Assembly (NCBI GenBank): GCA_009885995.1
Contig: VFJQ01000085.1
Coordinates: forward strand, 1-49,068
Direction: 5' to 3'
Length of the DNA stretch: 49,068 nt
DNA from: Verrucomicrobiota bacterium
Lineage (GTDB): Bacteria; Verrucomicrobiota; Verrucomicrobiia; Chthoniobacterales; Chthoniobacteraceae
Positions 26,886-35,922 of the stretch are shown piece after piece. Position 1 is the first letter of the stretch, and every line of letters starts with the position of its first letter. The notes under the pieces were generated by a model. That model saw only the letters and a list, made by a program, of their open reading frames with translations. It searched no databases and was not told the origin of the DNA. The translations under genes were made by a program, and so were the position numbers.

Positions 26886-28388
26886 TTAGAGGGCTTTGGC
26901 TCGGGCGATGGCGGACATCATGCCCATGGCCTTGTTCACGGTCTCGTTGTATTCGCCTTCGGGCGTCGAATCGGCGACGACGCCGGCGCCGGCTTGCACG
27001 TAGGCTTTGCCGTCCTTCAGCACGATGGTGCGGAGCGCGATGCAGGAGTCGTGATTGCCATCGAAGCCGAAGTAACCGACCGCGCCGCTATACACGCCGC
27101 GCTTGTTCTTCTCGCAGCCGTTGATGATTTGCAGCGCGCGGATCTTGGGGCTGCCGCTCACGGTGCCGGCGGGGAAAGTCGCGCGCATCACATCGTAGGA
27201 CGTGCGGTCCGGGCGGAGGCGGCCTTCGACGTTGCTGACGATGTGCATCACGTGGCTGTAGCGCTCGATCGTCATGAAGTCGGTCACCTTCACGCTGCCG
27301 AACTCGCTCGCCCGGCCCACGTCATTCCGCGCGAGGTCGACGAGCATGAGGTGCTCTGCGCGTTCCTTCGGATCGGCGAGCAACTCCGCGGCGTTTGCGT
27401 TGTCTTCCGCTTCGTCCCTCCCGCGTTTGCGCGTGCCGGCGATGGGGCGGATTTCGATCTTCCCGTTGATCGCGCGCACATGCACCTCGGGACTCGAACC
27501 GACGAGCGCGAAACGCCCCGCGAACTTCATGCAGAACATATACGGCGACGGATTCACGAAGCGCAGCGCGCGATAGAGCGTGAGAGGGTCGCCGCCGTAG
27601 TCGGTCGAGAAACGCTGCGACGGCACGAACTGAAAGATGTCGCCCGCGCGGATGAACTCCTGCCCATCGCTGACCATCTTCATGAACTCCTCGCGCGTCG
27701 TGTTCCCCGTCGGCGTCGGCACCTGCGGCGGCGGTGTGATCGGCAGCATCGGCAGCGGCGCGGGCTGGTTGAGCTTCGCGATGACGCGCGCGATCTCGTC
27801 CGCCGCGCGCTGATAAGCCGCGTCCTCATCGCCCTCGACGTGCGCATTCACCACCACGCGCAGCCGGCGCGTGCGGTGATCGAAGATGAGCAGCGTGTCG
27901 GTGATCGTGAAGAGGCTCTCCGGCAACCCCAGATCGTCGGGCGGAGATGGCGGCACCGTCGGCTCGAAAAAGCGCACCATGTCATAAGTCAGGAAGCCCA
28001 CAGCGCCGCCCGCGAAGCGCGCGTCCGCCAGCGCCGGCGAAGCCACGTAGCGGTAGCGCTGCATCAGCGCTTCGAGTTCGGCCAGCGGATCGCTGTTCGT
28101 CTGGAACGAGCGCGTCGCGCCGTCTTCCGTGATGCGGATGGTCGAGCCGTGGCTCTCGAAGACGACGCGCTGATTCACGCCGATGAACGAGTAGCGCCCG
28201 GCCTGGTCGTGTTTCTCGACCGACTCGAAGAGGAACGCGTAGCCGCGCCCGTCGTCGAGCTTGTGAAAGGCCGACACGGGCGTCTCCGCATCCGCGATGA
28301 GTTCGGCAAAGATGGGAACAAGGTTTCCCTGCGCGGCCAACTCGTGGAATTGGTCGCGGGTCGGGATGAGAGGCGGGGCATTTAGCAT
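26886..28388 (-). CDS. trpE: Anthranilate synthase component I
   Basis: A 500-residue enzyme that converts chorismate and ammonia to anthranilate. The N-terminal half has '[16 protein letters not shown]' and the sugar-loop '[19 protein letters not shown]', where Trp feedback normally acts. The C-terminal chorismate-binding domain has [34 protein letters not shown], the [11 protein letters not shown] motif and [12 protein letters not shown]. The start at [14 protein letters not shown] fits the family, and the ATG itself lies at the edge of an inverted repeat that separates trpE from hisI. Together with trpG it forms the first step of tryptophan synthesis. Confidence 0.94.
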   Translation of the reverse strand: MLNAPPLIPTRDQFHELAAQGNLVPIFAELIADAETPVSAFHKLDDGRGYAFLFESVEKHDQAGRYSFIGVNQRVVFESHGSTIRITEDGATRSFQTNSDPLAELEALMQRYRYVASPALADARFAGGAVGFLTYDMVRFFEPTVPPSPPDDLGLPESLFTITDTLLIFDHRTRRLRVVVNAHVEGDEDAAYQRAADEIARVIAKLNQPAPLPMLPITPPPQVPTPTGNTTREEFMKMVSDGQEFIRAGDIFQFVPSQRFSTDYGGDPLTLYRALRFVNPSPYMFCMKFAGRFALVGSSPEVHVRAINGKIEIRPIAGTRKRGRDEAEDNANAAELLADPKERAEHLMLVDLARNDVGRASEFGSVKVTDFMTIERYSHVMHIVSNVEGRLRPDRTSYDVMRATFPAGTVSGSPKIRALQIINGCEKNKRGVYSGAVGYFGFDGNHDSCIALRTIVLKDGKAYVQAGAGVVADSTPEGEYNETVNKAMGMMSAIARAKAL

Positions 28389-28497
28389 TTGGGATTTAGC
28401 ATTTAGCATTTGGAAGGATGGCGCCTGCGGCGCGCGGCGCTTTGAAATGCGCCGCGCCGCGGCCACTCATCCAAATGCTAAATGCTCATTGTTAAAT
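28386..28497. repeat. Inverted repeat between hisI and trpE
   Basis: ATTTAGCATTTAGCATTTGG (28394-28413) and its complement near 28470-28487 bracket a GC-rich inner palindrome (GCGGCGCGCGGCGC against GCGCCGCGCCGC). The element fills the hisI-trpE gap, and its outer edge contains the trpE start codon. It may reduce read-through or act as an RNA processing site. Confidence 0.7.
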
Positions 28498-28498
28498 G

Positions 28499-28882
28499 TT
28501 ACTTGCCGTAGGTCTTCTCCGGATCAAAAAGTTTGTGTTCAGAAATCTCCTGCGGCGTCCCGTCCGGTGAGAACGCCTGGAAGAAACAGCTCTCGAAGCC
28601 CGTGTGGCACGCGCCACCGATTTGCTCGACTTCGAAGAGCAGCGTGTCGGCATCACAATCGACGCACCATCGGAGCACCTTCTGCGTGTGCCCGCTGGTC
28701 TCGCCCTTGATCCAGAATTTCTGCCGCGAGCGGCTCCAGTAGTTCATGAAGCCGGTCTTCAGCGTCGCTTCGAGCGAAGCCGCGTTCATCCACGCCATCA
28801 TCAGCACGCGTTTGGATTTCGCGTCCTGCACGATCGCGGGGATAAGGCCGTCGGCGTTGTATTTGAGAGTCGGGAGCGTCAT
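28499..28882 (-). CDS. hisI: Phosphoribosyl-AMP cyclohydrolase
   Basis: A 127-residue enzyme that opens the adenine ring of phosphoribosyl-AMP, the third step of histidine synthesis. It has [15 protein letters not shown], the metal/active-site block '[18 protein letters not shown]' and the zinc cysteines in '[20 protein letters not shown]' with CHTGFESCF. It lacks the HisE domain, so it is a monofunctional HisI. It is the first gene of a hisI-trpE-trpG run, mixing His and Trp synthesis. Its ATG lies 21 bases after an intrinsic-terminator-like hairpin that follows a small His-Trp reading frame. Confidence 0.95.
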   Translation of the reverse strand: MTLPTLKYNADGLIPAIVQDAKSKRVLMMAWMNAASLEATLKTGFMNYWSRSRQKFWIKGETSGHTQKVLRWCVDCDADTLLFEVEQIGGACHTGFESCFFQAFSPDGTPQEISEHKLFDPEKTYGK

Positions 28883-28903
28883 GTGGGTGAGAGGTGGAGA
28901 AAC

Positions 28904-28938
28904 AAAAAGCCCGGCGATTCGGGATGAAATCGTCGGGC
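28904..28938 (-). terminator. Intrinsic terminator / attenuator before hisI
   Basis: Read on the minus strand, GCCCGACGATT and AATCGCCGGGC form an 11-position stem (one A-C mismatch) with an 8-base loop, followed at once by five U residues. It ends 21 nt before the hisI start and lies in the same transcript direction. It could end transcription from the collagen-like gene upstream, but its place between a Trp/His-codon leader frame and hisI-trpE-trpG makes an attenuator the better reading. Confidence 0.75.
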
Positions 28939-28969
28939 GTTGAGATCGGCGCAGCGGTGGCGGCGAACT

Positions 28970-28991
28970 GCCCCGCTGGTTTCAGCGGAGC
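28970..28991 (-). promoter_or_regulatory. Leader hairpin upstream of the attenuator terminator
   Basis: GCTCCGCTG (28991-28983) pairs with CAGCGGGGC (28978-28970) through a 4-base loop, nine pairs with one G-U. The CAGCGG half can instead pair with CCGCTG at 28957-28952, and GGTGGC overlapping the Trp codons (29012-29007) can pair with GCCACC at 28961-28956. These are alternative folds of the kind used in attenuation. I could not find a convincing long antiterminator by eye. Confidence 0.5.
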
Positions 28992-28998
28992 GGCCCGG

Positions 28999-29034
28999 TC
29001 AGCAAGGCCACCAATGGTGCGCGGTGAGAATCAC
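28999..29034 (-). CDS. Putative His/Trp leader peptide of hisI-trpEG
   Basis: An 11-residue reading frame, (GTG start) VILTAHHWWPC, then TGA. Codons 6-9 are CAC CAT TGG TGG: two histidines directly followed by two tryptophans. It lies 116 bases upstream of hisI, the first gene of a hisI-trpE-trpG run, with a strong hairpin and a U-tailed terminator between them. A TAA four codons upstream in frame fixes GTG as the only normal start. No Shine-Dalgarno is visible, but TCTAAT at 29048-29043 could be a -10 box, placing the RNA start within a few bases of the GTG. Known trp leaders carry tandem Trp codons; the His-His-Trp-Trp order matching both pathways is the striking point. Confidence 0.6.
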   Translation of the reverse strand: MILTAHHWWPC

Positions 29035-29042
29035 GCGCGCCG

Positions 29043-29069
29043 ATTAGATGCGCGCCGCGCGAGGCGCAA
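29043..29069 (-). promoter_or_regulatory. Possible promoter for the his/trp leader
   Basis: TTGCGC (29069-29064) and TCTAAT (29048-29043), with a 15-base spacer, on the minus strand. The spacing is short of the ideal 17, so this is weak. If it is real, transcription would start about 29036, nearly at the leader GTG. Confidence 0.3.
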
Positions 29070-29235
29070 GCGGGAAGTTTCGAGGGTTACACCCCGACCG
29101 CTCACGCGGAAGGGAACCCCTTTGGGTCGTCGTCTCATCTGCTCATTCCGCGCCTTGCGCATCGTCGCGTGGCTGGACGGATGCGTGCCGCACACCGGGC
29201 CGAAGTTCATCGGCCGTCGCTGGCATTCCGGATCG

Positions 29236-29790
<555 letters not shown>

Positions 29791-30711
29791 TCAGGAGACG
29801 ACGACGCTCCCCTCCGGGCTCGGCGCCGCCTCGCCGCCATCATTCCCGGCCACGATGCGCACCTTCACCGTCTGCCCGGCGGTGAAGCCTTTCAGGATCG
29901 TTTCGAGATCCTTGAAACTGCCCTTGTTCTGCCACTCCGTATCCACTCCCTCGACGAAGGTCTCCACCCGGAAACGAAGCGCGCGCGTGGCATAGGACCA
30001 GGCCACCCCGATCCGATGATTGGTCATCGCTTCCACCGTCACGCTCGCGACCGATTCCGGCGCGCTCGGGTGGGCCGGGATATTCAGCCCGAACTCCTCC
30101 CAGCGCGCATCGTCATCGGCCATGAGCCGGCCCAGTTCGTCGATCAAGCCGCGCACCCGCGTCCGCAGGGCACCCTCCGCCAGCGTGCGATTATCGAAGG
30201 CCGTGTTCAGCGCCGATTCCGCCGCGCCCACCGCCTGGCGCGCATCGGAGATCGCCGTTCAAGCCGCGTCGCAGAGCGCTGCCGTCGCCCCGCCTTCCGC
30301 GCTCGCACTGGCCGGCACCGCGGTGAAGTAGGCTTTCAAGTCCGCGAGCAGAGTGAAGCGTGGCTCCATCGTGTTCGGCACTGCCGTGGATTGGTCGGGA
30401 AAGCCGGTCGCTTCCCACGCGGCGTTCCAACGCTGGCCGAGGACCAGCGCCAGCCGCAGCTTGCACGCGGTCAGACGCTCCAGCCCCGCCTGATCCGCCG
30501 CTTCCAGAGCGACATAGGCATCATCGACCGCCTTCTTCTTCAAGCCCACCTGCAACTCCGCAGCCTGCAGCGTTGCGATGTCGGCACGGACTTTGACTTC
30601 GGTATTTTGCAGGAGGCCGAGGGCGGCTTCGTGGACGTGGCACCCATCTGCCATGTGATCGGCGAGGGCGCGGAGGATCTTGTTGTTATCGGGTGTTGGA
30701 TTGGAGGCCAT
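29791..30711 (-). pseudogene. Fibronectin-III-like protein gene with an internal TGA
   Basis: Two halves in one frame are separated by a single TGA at 30261-30259. The first (from MASNPTPDNNKILRALADHM) is helical with coiled-coil features and runs to '...TAALCDAA'. The second (TAISDARQAVGAAESALN...) continues the same helical pattern and ends in a fibronectin-III-like segment (RFRVETFVEGVDTEWQNKGS ... GQTVKVRIVAGNDGGEAA). Coding quality is equal on both sides and there is no frameshift, so this was one protein of about 305 residues. CGA to TGA (Arg to stop) is the simplest change. Family unknown to me. It lies 96 bases upstream of the collagen-like gene on the same strand. Confidence 0.6.
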
Positions 30712-31203
30712 GGTGCGTCTGTTGGTTTTCTTGCGTTTGTGGATCTGGTTTTGGAGAGGGTCCGGGCCATCCCAGAAAGAATGGTCCCAGACCGAAAGTT
30801 CATCGTCCCAGTCGCCTTGCATCGCCGCGGGCTTGGAGGTGGGGACTGCCGAAGGCAGGCCGAGGTGGACTACCGAAGGGAGGCTGAGGCGGAAACACGG
30901 CAGCAAACGAGGCGACAAACTCGGAGAAAGGGAGAATCCGGGGCTTGCCGGGCAGCCTCGAACGCATCAGCCGAAGATTCCGGCCAGCGACCCGGAGAGT
31001 GGCGGATGCCAGCCGGAGATTCCGGCCAGCGACCCGGAGAGTGGCGGATGTCAGCCGGAGATTCCGGCTGCTCCTGTAACCACAGAGGCGAGCGCGCCGG
31101 GAGCGCGGGCTGGGGCTCGGGAGTTGATCGGAGTTCATGTGGGAGAATCCTTCCCAGTTTGCGGCAGACCCTTCCCGGTTTGGCCCCGGAACGAGAAAAC
31201 GCC
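30712..31203. other. Gene-free region with 42-bp repeats
   Basis: About 490 bases between the broken gene and the PVC-cytochrome gene, both leftward. The left part (30712-30820) stays open in frame with the broken gene and could encode an N-terminal extension beginning MQGDWDDELSVWD. The middle holds the 42-bp repeats listed separately. No promoter is obvious. Confidence 0.45.
30968..31076. repeat. 42-bp direct repeat, two and a half copies
   Basis: Units at 30968-31009 and 31010-31051 are nearly identical (CAGCCG(A/G)AGATTCCGGCC ... GGCGGATG), and a third copy begins at 31052 and ends after about 17 bases. There is no spacer variation, so it is not a CRISPR array. Probably a minisatellite-type spacer repeat. 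Confidence 0.85.
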
Positions 31204-34200
31204 CTACTTCGCCGCCGTCGTCGGCAGCGGCACCTGCACCGGGTGCATGAGATACGCGATCAAGTCCCGCACCTGCGCCTCGCTGAACGCCAGCAGCAGC
31301 CCCTCGGGCATGAGCGACATCGGCAGTTCCTCCTGCTTCACGATCTCCGCGCGCTCGATCGTTACCGGCTCCGTCGCCGTCTTGAGCGTGAGCGTGCGGT
31401 CGGTTTTCGCGGCGATCATCCCATTCAGCACGCGACCGTCCTTCAGCGTCACGACGTTCAGCCGCATGTCCGCGTTCACCACCGCGCCGGGATCGACGAT
31501 GTTTTCCAGCAGGTAGTCGAGGTTCGCCCGCCCGCTGCCGGTGAGGTCCGGGCCGATCTGGCCGCCGTGGCCGTAGAACGTGTGGCACGCCGCGCAGATG
31601 CTCTCGAAGACCACGCGCCCGGCGCTCTTGTCCGCGGCGGCGAGCGCGGCGGGCGTGAGTTGCGTCTTGAGCTTCGCCATCAGCGCGCGTTTGTCCTCGG
31701 GCGACTCGCGCATCTCGCCCCACACCTCGGCGAGACGCTTGCTCAGCGCGTCGTCGTTGAAGCTGCGGATCTGCCGCGCGTGGAAGGCGCTGATTTCTTC
31801 GCGCGGGATTTTCCCCGCGGCGATTTCCTCGAGCAGCGCGCGCGCGAAGGCGGGCCGCGAGACGAGCGTGTCGATCACCGGCTTGCGCTCGCTGTTTTGA
31901 AAGGCGCGGTAGCTCTTCGCGAGCTTCGCGCCGATGGCCGGGTCGTCGAACAACGCCAACCCGCGCACCGCCGCGCTGTTCACGAAGCGCTCGCCGATGA
32001 GCTGCTCGCAGATCGCGCGCAGGTCGTCGGGCCGGTTGTCGATGAGCGTGCGCAGCGCCGCCTTGCGCGCGTCGAGCGTGGCGGTTTTGTCGAGCGCGAT
32101 GCGCTTCACCTCATCGAGCGCCCGCCCGTCGCCGAAGAGCGCGCTCAAGTCCCGCACCCGCGCCTGCAACGCCGCATCGTCCTTCGGCACCGCCGCGACG
32201 AACGCATCCCACGAAGCCGGCTTCGGCGCCTTGCGCCACCCGGTGAAGCCCTCGGCGAGGCCGGCGAGGATGTCGGCTTGGTAAGCGGCGGGTTTCTTCG
32301 CCGCGACCACGAGCAACTCCGTGATTGGCTCCGGTTCCTTTTCGAGAGTTTCCGTCAGCCGGCGCGCGATGAGTCGGCGGACTGTTGGTAGTTCACATCC
32401 TTCCGCGATGGACACCAAATCGAGCGGGTGGTGGTCTCCAAGGGGCGCGATGCCATACCAAATGATCAGCGACAGGTTGTGATCGTTCGCGTCTTCTGAA
32501 TGCTCGACGAGGCTTGATGCGAGGAGAAGCCGCTCGGAGAACGGCAGCCTCTGTAGCGAACTGGCAACTGTCAGCCGCAGGTATGCCGATTCGTCATGCA
32601 CCCACTTGTAATGCAGCGATATCTCACGAGGCACCGCATCGGTTTGGATGACGGCTCCAGTGACGTGGTCGAGCCGCAAGCGGTCGATCACCGAGCGCAT
32701 GAACCATGCGCGGAGGAAGTCGTCGGCATTGTGGCCGACTAGATCACTCGGATACGGCGCACCCGCGGCGTGGAGAGTCAGAAACGCATTGAGACGCGAC
32801 TTTGCTGATGCCGCGTGACCCAGCATCGAGGTGAGTGATTTCTGGTCCGTCGGCCCAAATTCGCCCGGACTCCTTTCCACCAACACCCTCCGCGCCATGC
32901 GCACGAACCACTCGTTCTTGTGCTCGTGCAGCTTCACCAGCTCGGCGTTCGAGAGCTTCGTGAGGTCGCCGTTCACGGCCCGGAGGGCCGTGGCTACAGC
33001 TGTAGCCGCGTCGCTCTGCGACGCGCCGGGCGGACGCGCACCTTCATACATGATCTTGTAGATGCGGCCGCTGGTGCGGTGGACGCCGGTGCTCTCGTGG
33101 CATTCGCCGGTGTCGCTCCAGTCGAGCACGAAGACGCCGCCGTCGGGGCCGTAGGTGAGATCGAGGCCGCGGAACCACGGGTCAGCGGCGAAGAATGCGT
33201 CGCCATCGTGCCGGCCCACGTAGCCGCTGCCTGCGCGCTCGAGCCGCTCGATGTTCATTCGCCGGCCGTGGAAGTTGAGCGTGTAGAGCTTGCCGCGATA
33301 CGAGTCGGGCCAGTTGTCGCCGAGATAGATCATCGCGCCGCAGTGCGCGTGGCCGCCGCCGAGATCGTTCGCCTTCCCATCGCGCGACGCCGCCCAGCCC
33401 TTCGCGGTGTCGAAGTGCCAGTGGTCGGCGATCGTGTCGATCGTCTCATACGCGTGCGGGTTCGGATCGAGCGTGTTGTTCTGATCGAAGTGCGCGCCGG
33501 GGATGAGGTGCCAGAGGTGGCCGTTGACCGTGTTCACGAAGAAGCAGTCGCCGACTTCGTTCCAGTCGTGCCCCCACGGGTTCGTGGTGCCGCAGGCGAG
33601 CGCCTCGAAAACTTTCCGCTGCGGATGATACCGCCAGATCGTCCCCTCGAGCGGCACGCGCTCCGCGTCGGGCGTCCCCGGCGCGCCGATGCGCCCCGGA
33701 CACGAGTGGCCGCAGCGCCCGTAGAGCCAGCCATCGGGTCCCCAGCGAAGGCCGTTGGCGAAGTTGTGGTAGTTGTCCGCCGGCACGGTGAAGCCATCGA
33801 GCACCACCTCCGCGGGCCCATCCGGCACATCGTCGCCATTCTTGTCCGGCATGAAGAGCAACTGCGGCGGCGCCATGAGCCACACGCCGCCGAGCCCGAC
33901 TTCGACGCTCGTGAGATGCTGCACGTCGTCGGTGAAGACCGTGCGCTTGGTGAACTGGCCGGTCGTGCTGCCGTCGAAGATCACCACGCGATCGCGCAGC
34001 TTCGCGTCGAACTTCACCGGCCGCTCGGCGTAGGTGTAATTCTCCGCCACCCACAACCGCCCGCGTGCATCCCAAGCGCACCCGATCGGATTCTGCACAT
34101 CCGGCTCGCTCGCGAAGACGCTGACCTTGAACCCCGGCGGCACCTGCCACTTCGCCGCCGCGTCTTCCGCCGGCATCGGCAAGCCGGGCAGCGGCTCGGA

Positions 34201-34269
34201 GTTGTAGGGCTGCGGAAAATCAGCCGCAGACGCGGCGACGGTGAGGAGCAGGAGAAGGCGGGAGATCAC
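31204..34269 (-). CDS. PVC-type propeller/HEAT/cytochrome c secreted protein
   Basis: A 1021-residue exported protein. The GTG start gives (M)ISRLLLLLTVAASAADFPQP, a signal peptide. A six-bladed propeller typical of PVC membrane-bound dehydrogenases covers about residues 40-430 (PPGFKVSVFASEPDVQNPIG, GRLWVAENYTY, WGPDGWLYGRCGHS, YGPDGGVFVLDWSDTGECHE). HEAT-like helical repeats follow. The C-terminus is the PVC heme domain with CAACH at about 892-896 and the late SLMPEGLL. These proteins are thought to oxidise sugars or polysaccharides in the periplasm. Residues around 415-433 (GASQSDAATAVATALRAV) come from a palindromic DNA element at 32974-33025, in frame. Divergent from cimA. Confidence 0.9.
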   Translation of the reverse strand: MISRLLLLLTVAASAADFPQPYNSEPLPGLPMPAEDAAAKWQVPPGFKVSVFASEPDVQNPIGCAWDARGRLWVAENYTYAERPVKFDAKLRDRVVIFDGSTTGQFTKRTVFTDDVQHLTSVEVGLGGVWLMAPPQLLFMPDKNGDDVPDGPAEVVLDGFTVPADNYHNFANGLRWGPDGWLYGRCGHSCPGRIGAPGTPDAERVPLEGTIWRYHPQRKVFEALACGTTNPWGHDWNEVGDCFFVNTVNGHLWHLIPGAHFDQNNTLDPNPHAYETIDTIADHWHFDTAKGWAASRDGKANDLGGGHAHCGAMIYLGDNWPDSYRGKLYTLNFHGRRMNIERLERAGSGYVGRHDGDAFFAADPWFRGLDLTYGPDGGVFVLDWSDTGECHESTGVHRTSGRIYKIMYEGARPPGASQSDAATAVATALRAVNGDLTKLSNAELVKLHEHKNEWFVRMARRVLVERSPGEFGPTDQKSLTSMLGHAASAKSRLNAFLTLHAAGAPYPSDLVGHNADDFLRAWFMRSVIDRLRLDHVTGAVIQTDAVPREISLHYKWVHDESAYLRLTVASSLQRLPFSERLLLASSLVEHSEDANDHNLSLIIWYGIAPLGDHHPLDLVSIAEGCELPTVRRLIARRLTETLEKEPEPITELLVVAAKKPAAYQADILAGLAEGFTGWRKAPKPASWDAFVAAVPKDDAALQARVRDLSALFGDGRALDEVKRIALDKTATLDARKAALRTLIDNRPDDLRAICEQLIGERFVNSAAVRGLALFDDPAIGAKLAKSYRAFQNSERKPVIDTLVSRPAFARALLEEIAAGKIPREEISAFHARQIRSFNDDALSKRLAEVWGEMRESPEDKRALMAKLKTQLTPAALAAADKSAGRVVFESICAACHTFYGHGGQIGPDLTGSGRANLDYLLENIVDPGAVVNADMRLNVVTLKDGRVLNGMIAAKTDRTLTLKTATEPVTIERAEIVKQEELPMSLMPEGLLLAFSEAQVRDLIAYLMHPVQVPLPTTAAK
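32974..33025. repeat. Palindromic element inside a coding sequence
   Basis: Three adjoining palindromes: CACGGCCCGGAGGGCCGTG (32974-32992), GGCTACAGCTGTAGCC (32992-33007) and CGCGTCGCTCTGCGACGCG (33007-33025). The TGTAGCC..CGCTCTGCG part matches the spacer repeat at 18723. It sits in frame in the PVC-cytochrome gene, where the propeller meets the HEAT region. Confidence 0.8.
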
Positions 34270-34359
34270 GGCGGCGAGGATTTCATGGCCGCGCGGGGGT
34301 GCAAGCGCGGGGCATTGCCTCGCGCACCTTTCCGGGCTACCCGTGCGACCCTTTTTCAC

Positions 34360-35922
34360 ATGAGCACTCCACGAGTTACCATCTACGACACCACGCTCCG
34401 CGACGGCACGCAGGGCACGGGCATTTCGTTCTCGGTGCTCGACAAGATCCGCGTGGCCGAGCGGCTCGACGACTTCGGCGTGCATTACATCGAAGGCGGC
34501 TTCCCCGGCTCGAACCCGAAGGACGCCGAGTTTTTCCGCGAGGCGAAAAAGCGCACGTGGAAGCACGCGAAGGTGTCCGCCTTTGGCGCGACGCGCCGCG
34601 GCAAGGTGAAGGTCGAGGACGACCCGCAAGTGCGCATCCTCCTCGATGCCGAAACGCCAGCCGTGACGATCGTCGGCAAGACGTGGCCGCTACAGGTGGT
34701 CGAGGTGCTCGGCGTCGCGCTCGATGAAAACCTCGCGATGATCTCCGACACGGTCGCTTACCTCAAAAAGCACGGCCGCGAGGTGCTCTACGATGCGGAG
34801 CATTTCTTCGACAGCTATCGCGACGACCCCGCTTACTCGCTCGCGACGCTCAAAGCCGCGCACGACGCGGGCGCCGATCTCGTGGTGCTCTGCGACACGA
34901 ATGGCGGCTCGCTGCCGGAGTTCGTGGCGCAGGCGACGCGCGACGTGCTTGCCGCGCTCGGGCCCGGCACCGTCGGCATCCACACGCACAACGACAGCGG
35001 CCTCGGCGTTGCGAATGCGCTCTCTTCCATCCACGCTGGCGCCGTGCAGGTGCAGGGCACGATCAACGGCTACGGCGAGCGCGTCGGAAACTGCGACCTC
35101 ATCACCGTGATGGCGAATTTGCAGCTCAAGCTCGGCATCCCCGTGGTGCCCGATCTCACGCGGCTGCGCGAGCTGTCGCTGTTCGTCGATGAGCTCGCGA
35201 ACGTGCCGCACAACATCCGCGCGCCCTACGTCGGCACCGCCGCTTTCACGCACAAAGGCGGCCAGCACGTGCATGCCGTGCAAAAGCTCGCGAGCAGCTA
35301 CGAGCATGTGGATCCGATGCTCATCGGCAATTCGCGCAACATCACCATCTCGGACATGTCCGGGCAGTCGAACGTGATCGTGAAGGCCGAGGAGCGCGGG
35401 TTCAAATTCGCCAAGGGTGCGCCCGAGGTCGCGAAGATCCTAGCCGAAGTGAAGCGGCTCGAAGCGGAAGGCTACGAGTTCGAAGCGGCGGAGGCGTCAT
35501 TCGAGCTGCTCATCCGCCGCACGCTCGGCCAGCACACGCCCCTCTTCGCGCTGGACGAATACCACTGCGGCTTTCGCTGCACTGGCAACGGCGCCTGGAA
35601 CAAGTGCGAGGCGACCGTGAAGCTGCGCATCGGCGGCGAGAAAGCCTACGTCGTCGAGGAAGGCGACGGCCCCGTGAACGCTCTCGACGCCGCGCTGCGC
35701 AAGGCACTGCGCCCGCACTTCCCGCAGATCGACTCGATCGCGCTCGAGGACTACAAGGTCCGCATCATCAACGGCCAGCAAGGCACCGCTGCAAAGACGC
35801 GCGTCTTCATCGTCTCGACCGACGGGACCGACACCTGGGGCACCGTGGGCGTGAGCGACAACATCATCGAGGCGAGCTGGCTCGCACTCGTGGATAGCTT
35901 CGACTTCAAGCTGCGGCGCTGA
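34360..35922 (+). CDS. cimA: (R)-citramalate synthase
   Basis: A 520-residue enzyme of the LeuA/CimA group that condenses pyruvate with acetyl-CoA to citramalate, the threonine-independent route into isoleucine. It begins MSTPRVTIYDTTLRDGTQGT, with catalytic RDG, the 'GIHTHNDSGLGVANAL' metal His-x-His and 'QGTINGYGERVGNCDL'. The C-terminal LeuA-type regulatory domain (from about residue 390) would bind isoleucine. CimA rather than LeuA is favoured by 'YIEGGFPGSNPKD', 'HFFDSYRDDP' and the overall length. The frame stays open upstream; I used the conserved start. A GC-rich hairpin lies just before it. Its 3' end overlaps a convergent small gene by 17 bases. Confidence 0.92.
   Translation: MSTPRVTIYDTTLRDGTQGTGISFSVLDKIRVAERLDDFGVHYIEGGFPGSNPKDAEFFREAKKRTWKHAKVSAFGATRRGKVKVEDDPQVRILLDAETPAVTIVGKTWPLQVVEVLGVALDENLAMISDTVAYLKKHGREVLYDAEHFFDSYRDDPAYSLATLKAAHDAGADLVVLCDTNGGSLPEFVAQATRDVLAALGPGTVGIHTHNDSGLGVANALSSIHAGAVQVQGTINGYGERVGNCDLITVMANLQLKLGIPVVPDLTRLRELSLFVDELANVPHNIRAPYVGTAAFTHKGGQHVHAVQKLASSYEHVDPMLIGNSRNITISDMSGQSNVIVKAEERGFKFAKGAPEVAKILAEVKRLEAEGYEFEAAEASFELLIRRTLGQHTPLFALDEYHCGFRCTGNGAWNKCEATVKLRIGGEKAYVVEEGDGPVNALDAALRKALRPHFPQIDSIALEDYKVRIINGQQGTAAKTRVFIVSTDGTDTWGTVGVSDNIIEASWLALVDSFDFKLRR

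Noticed and set aside
30259..30261. Selenocysteine at the internal TGA
   Set aside because: No redox motif around the site, no visible insertion hairpin after it, and no selenium genes in the window.
34300..34345. A riboswitch or leader peptide before cimA
   Set aside because: A GC-rich hairpin is present, but the bases are open in frame with cimA and contain no Ile/Leu/Val codon run or U-tailed terminator.
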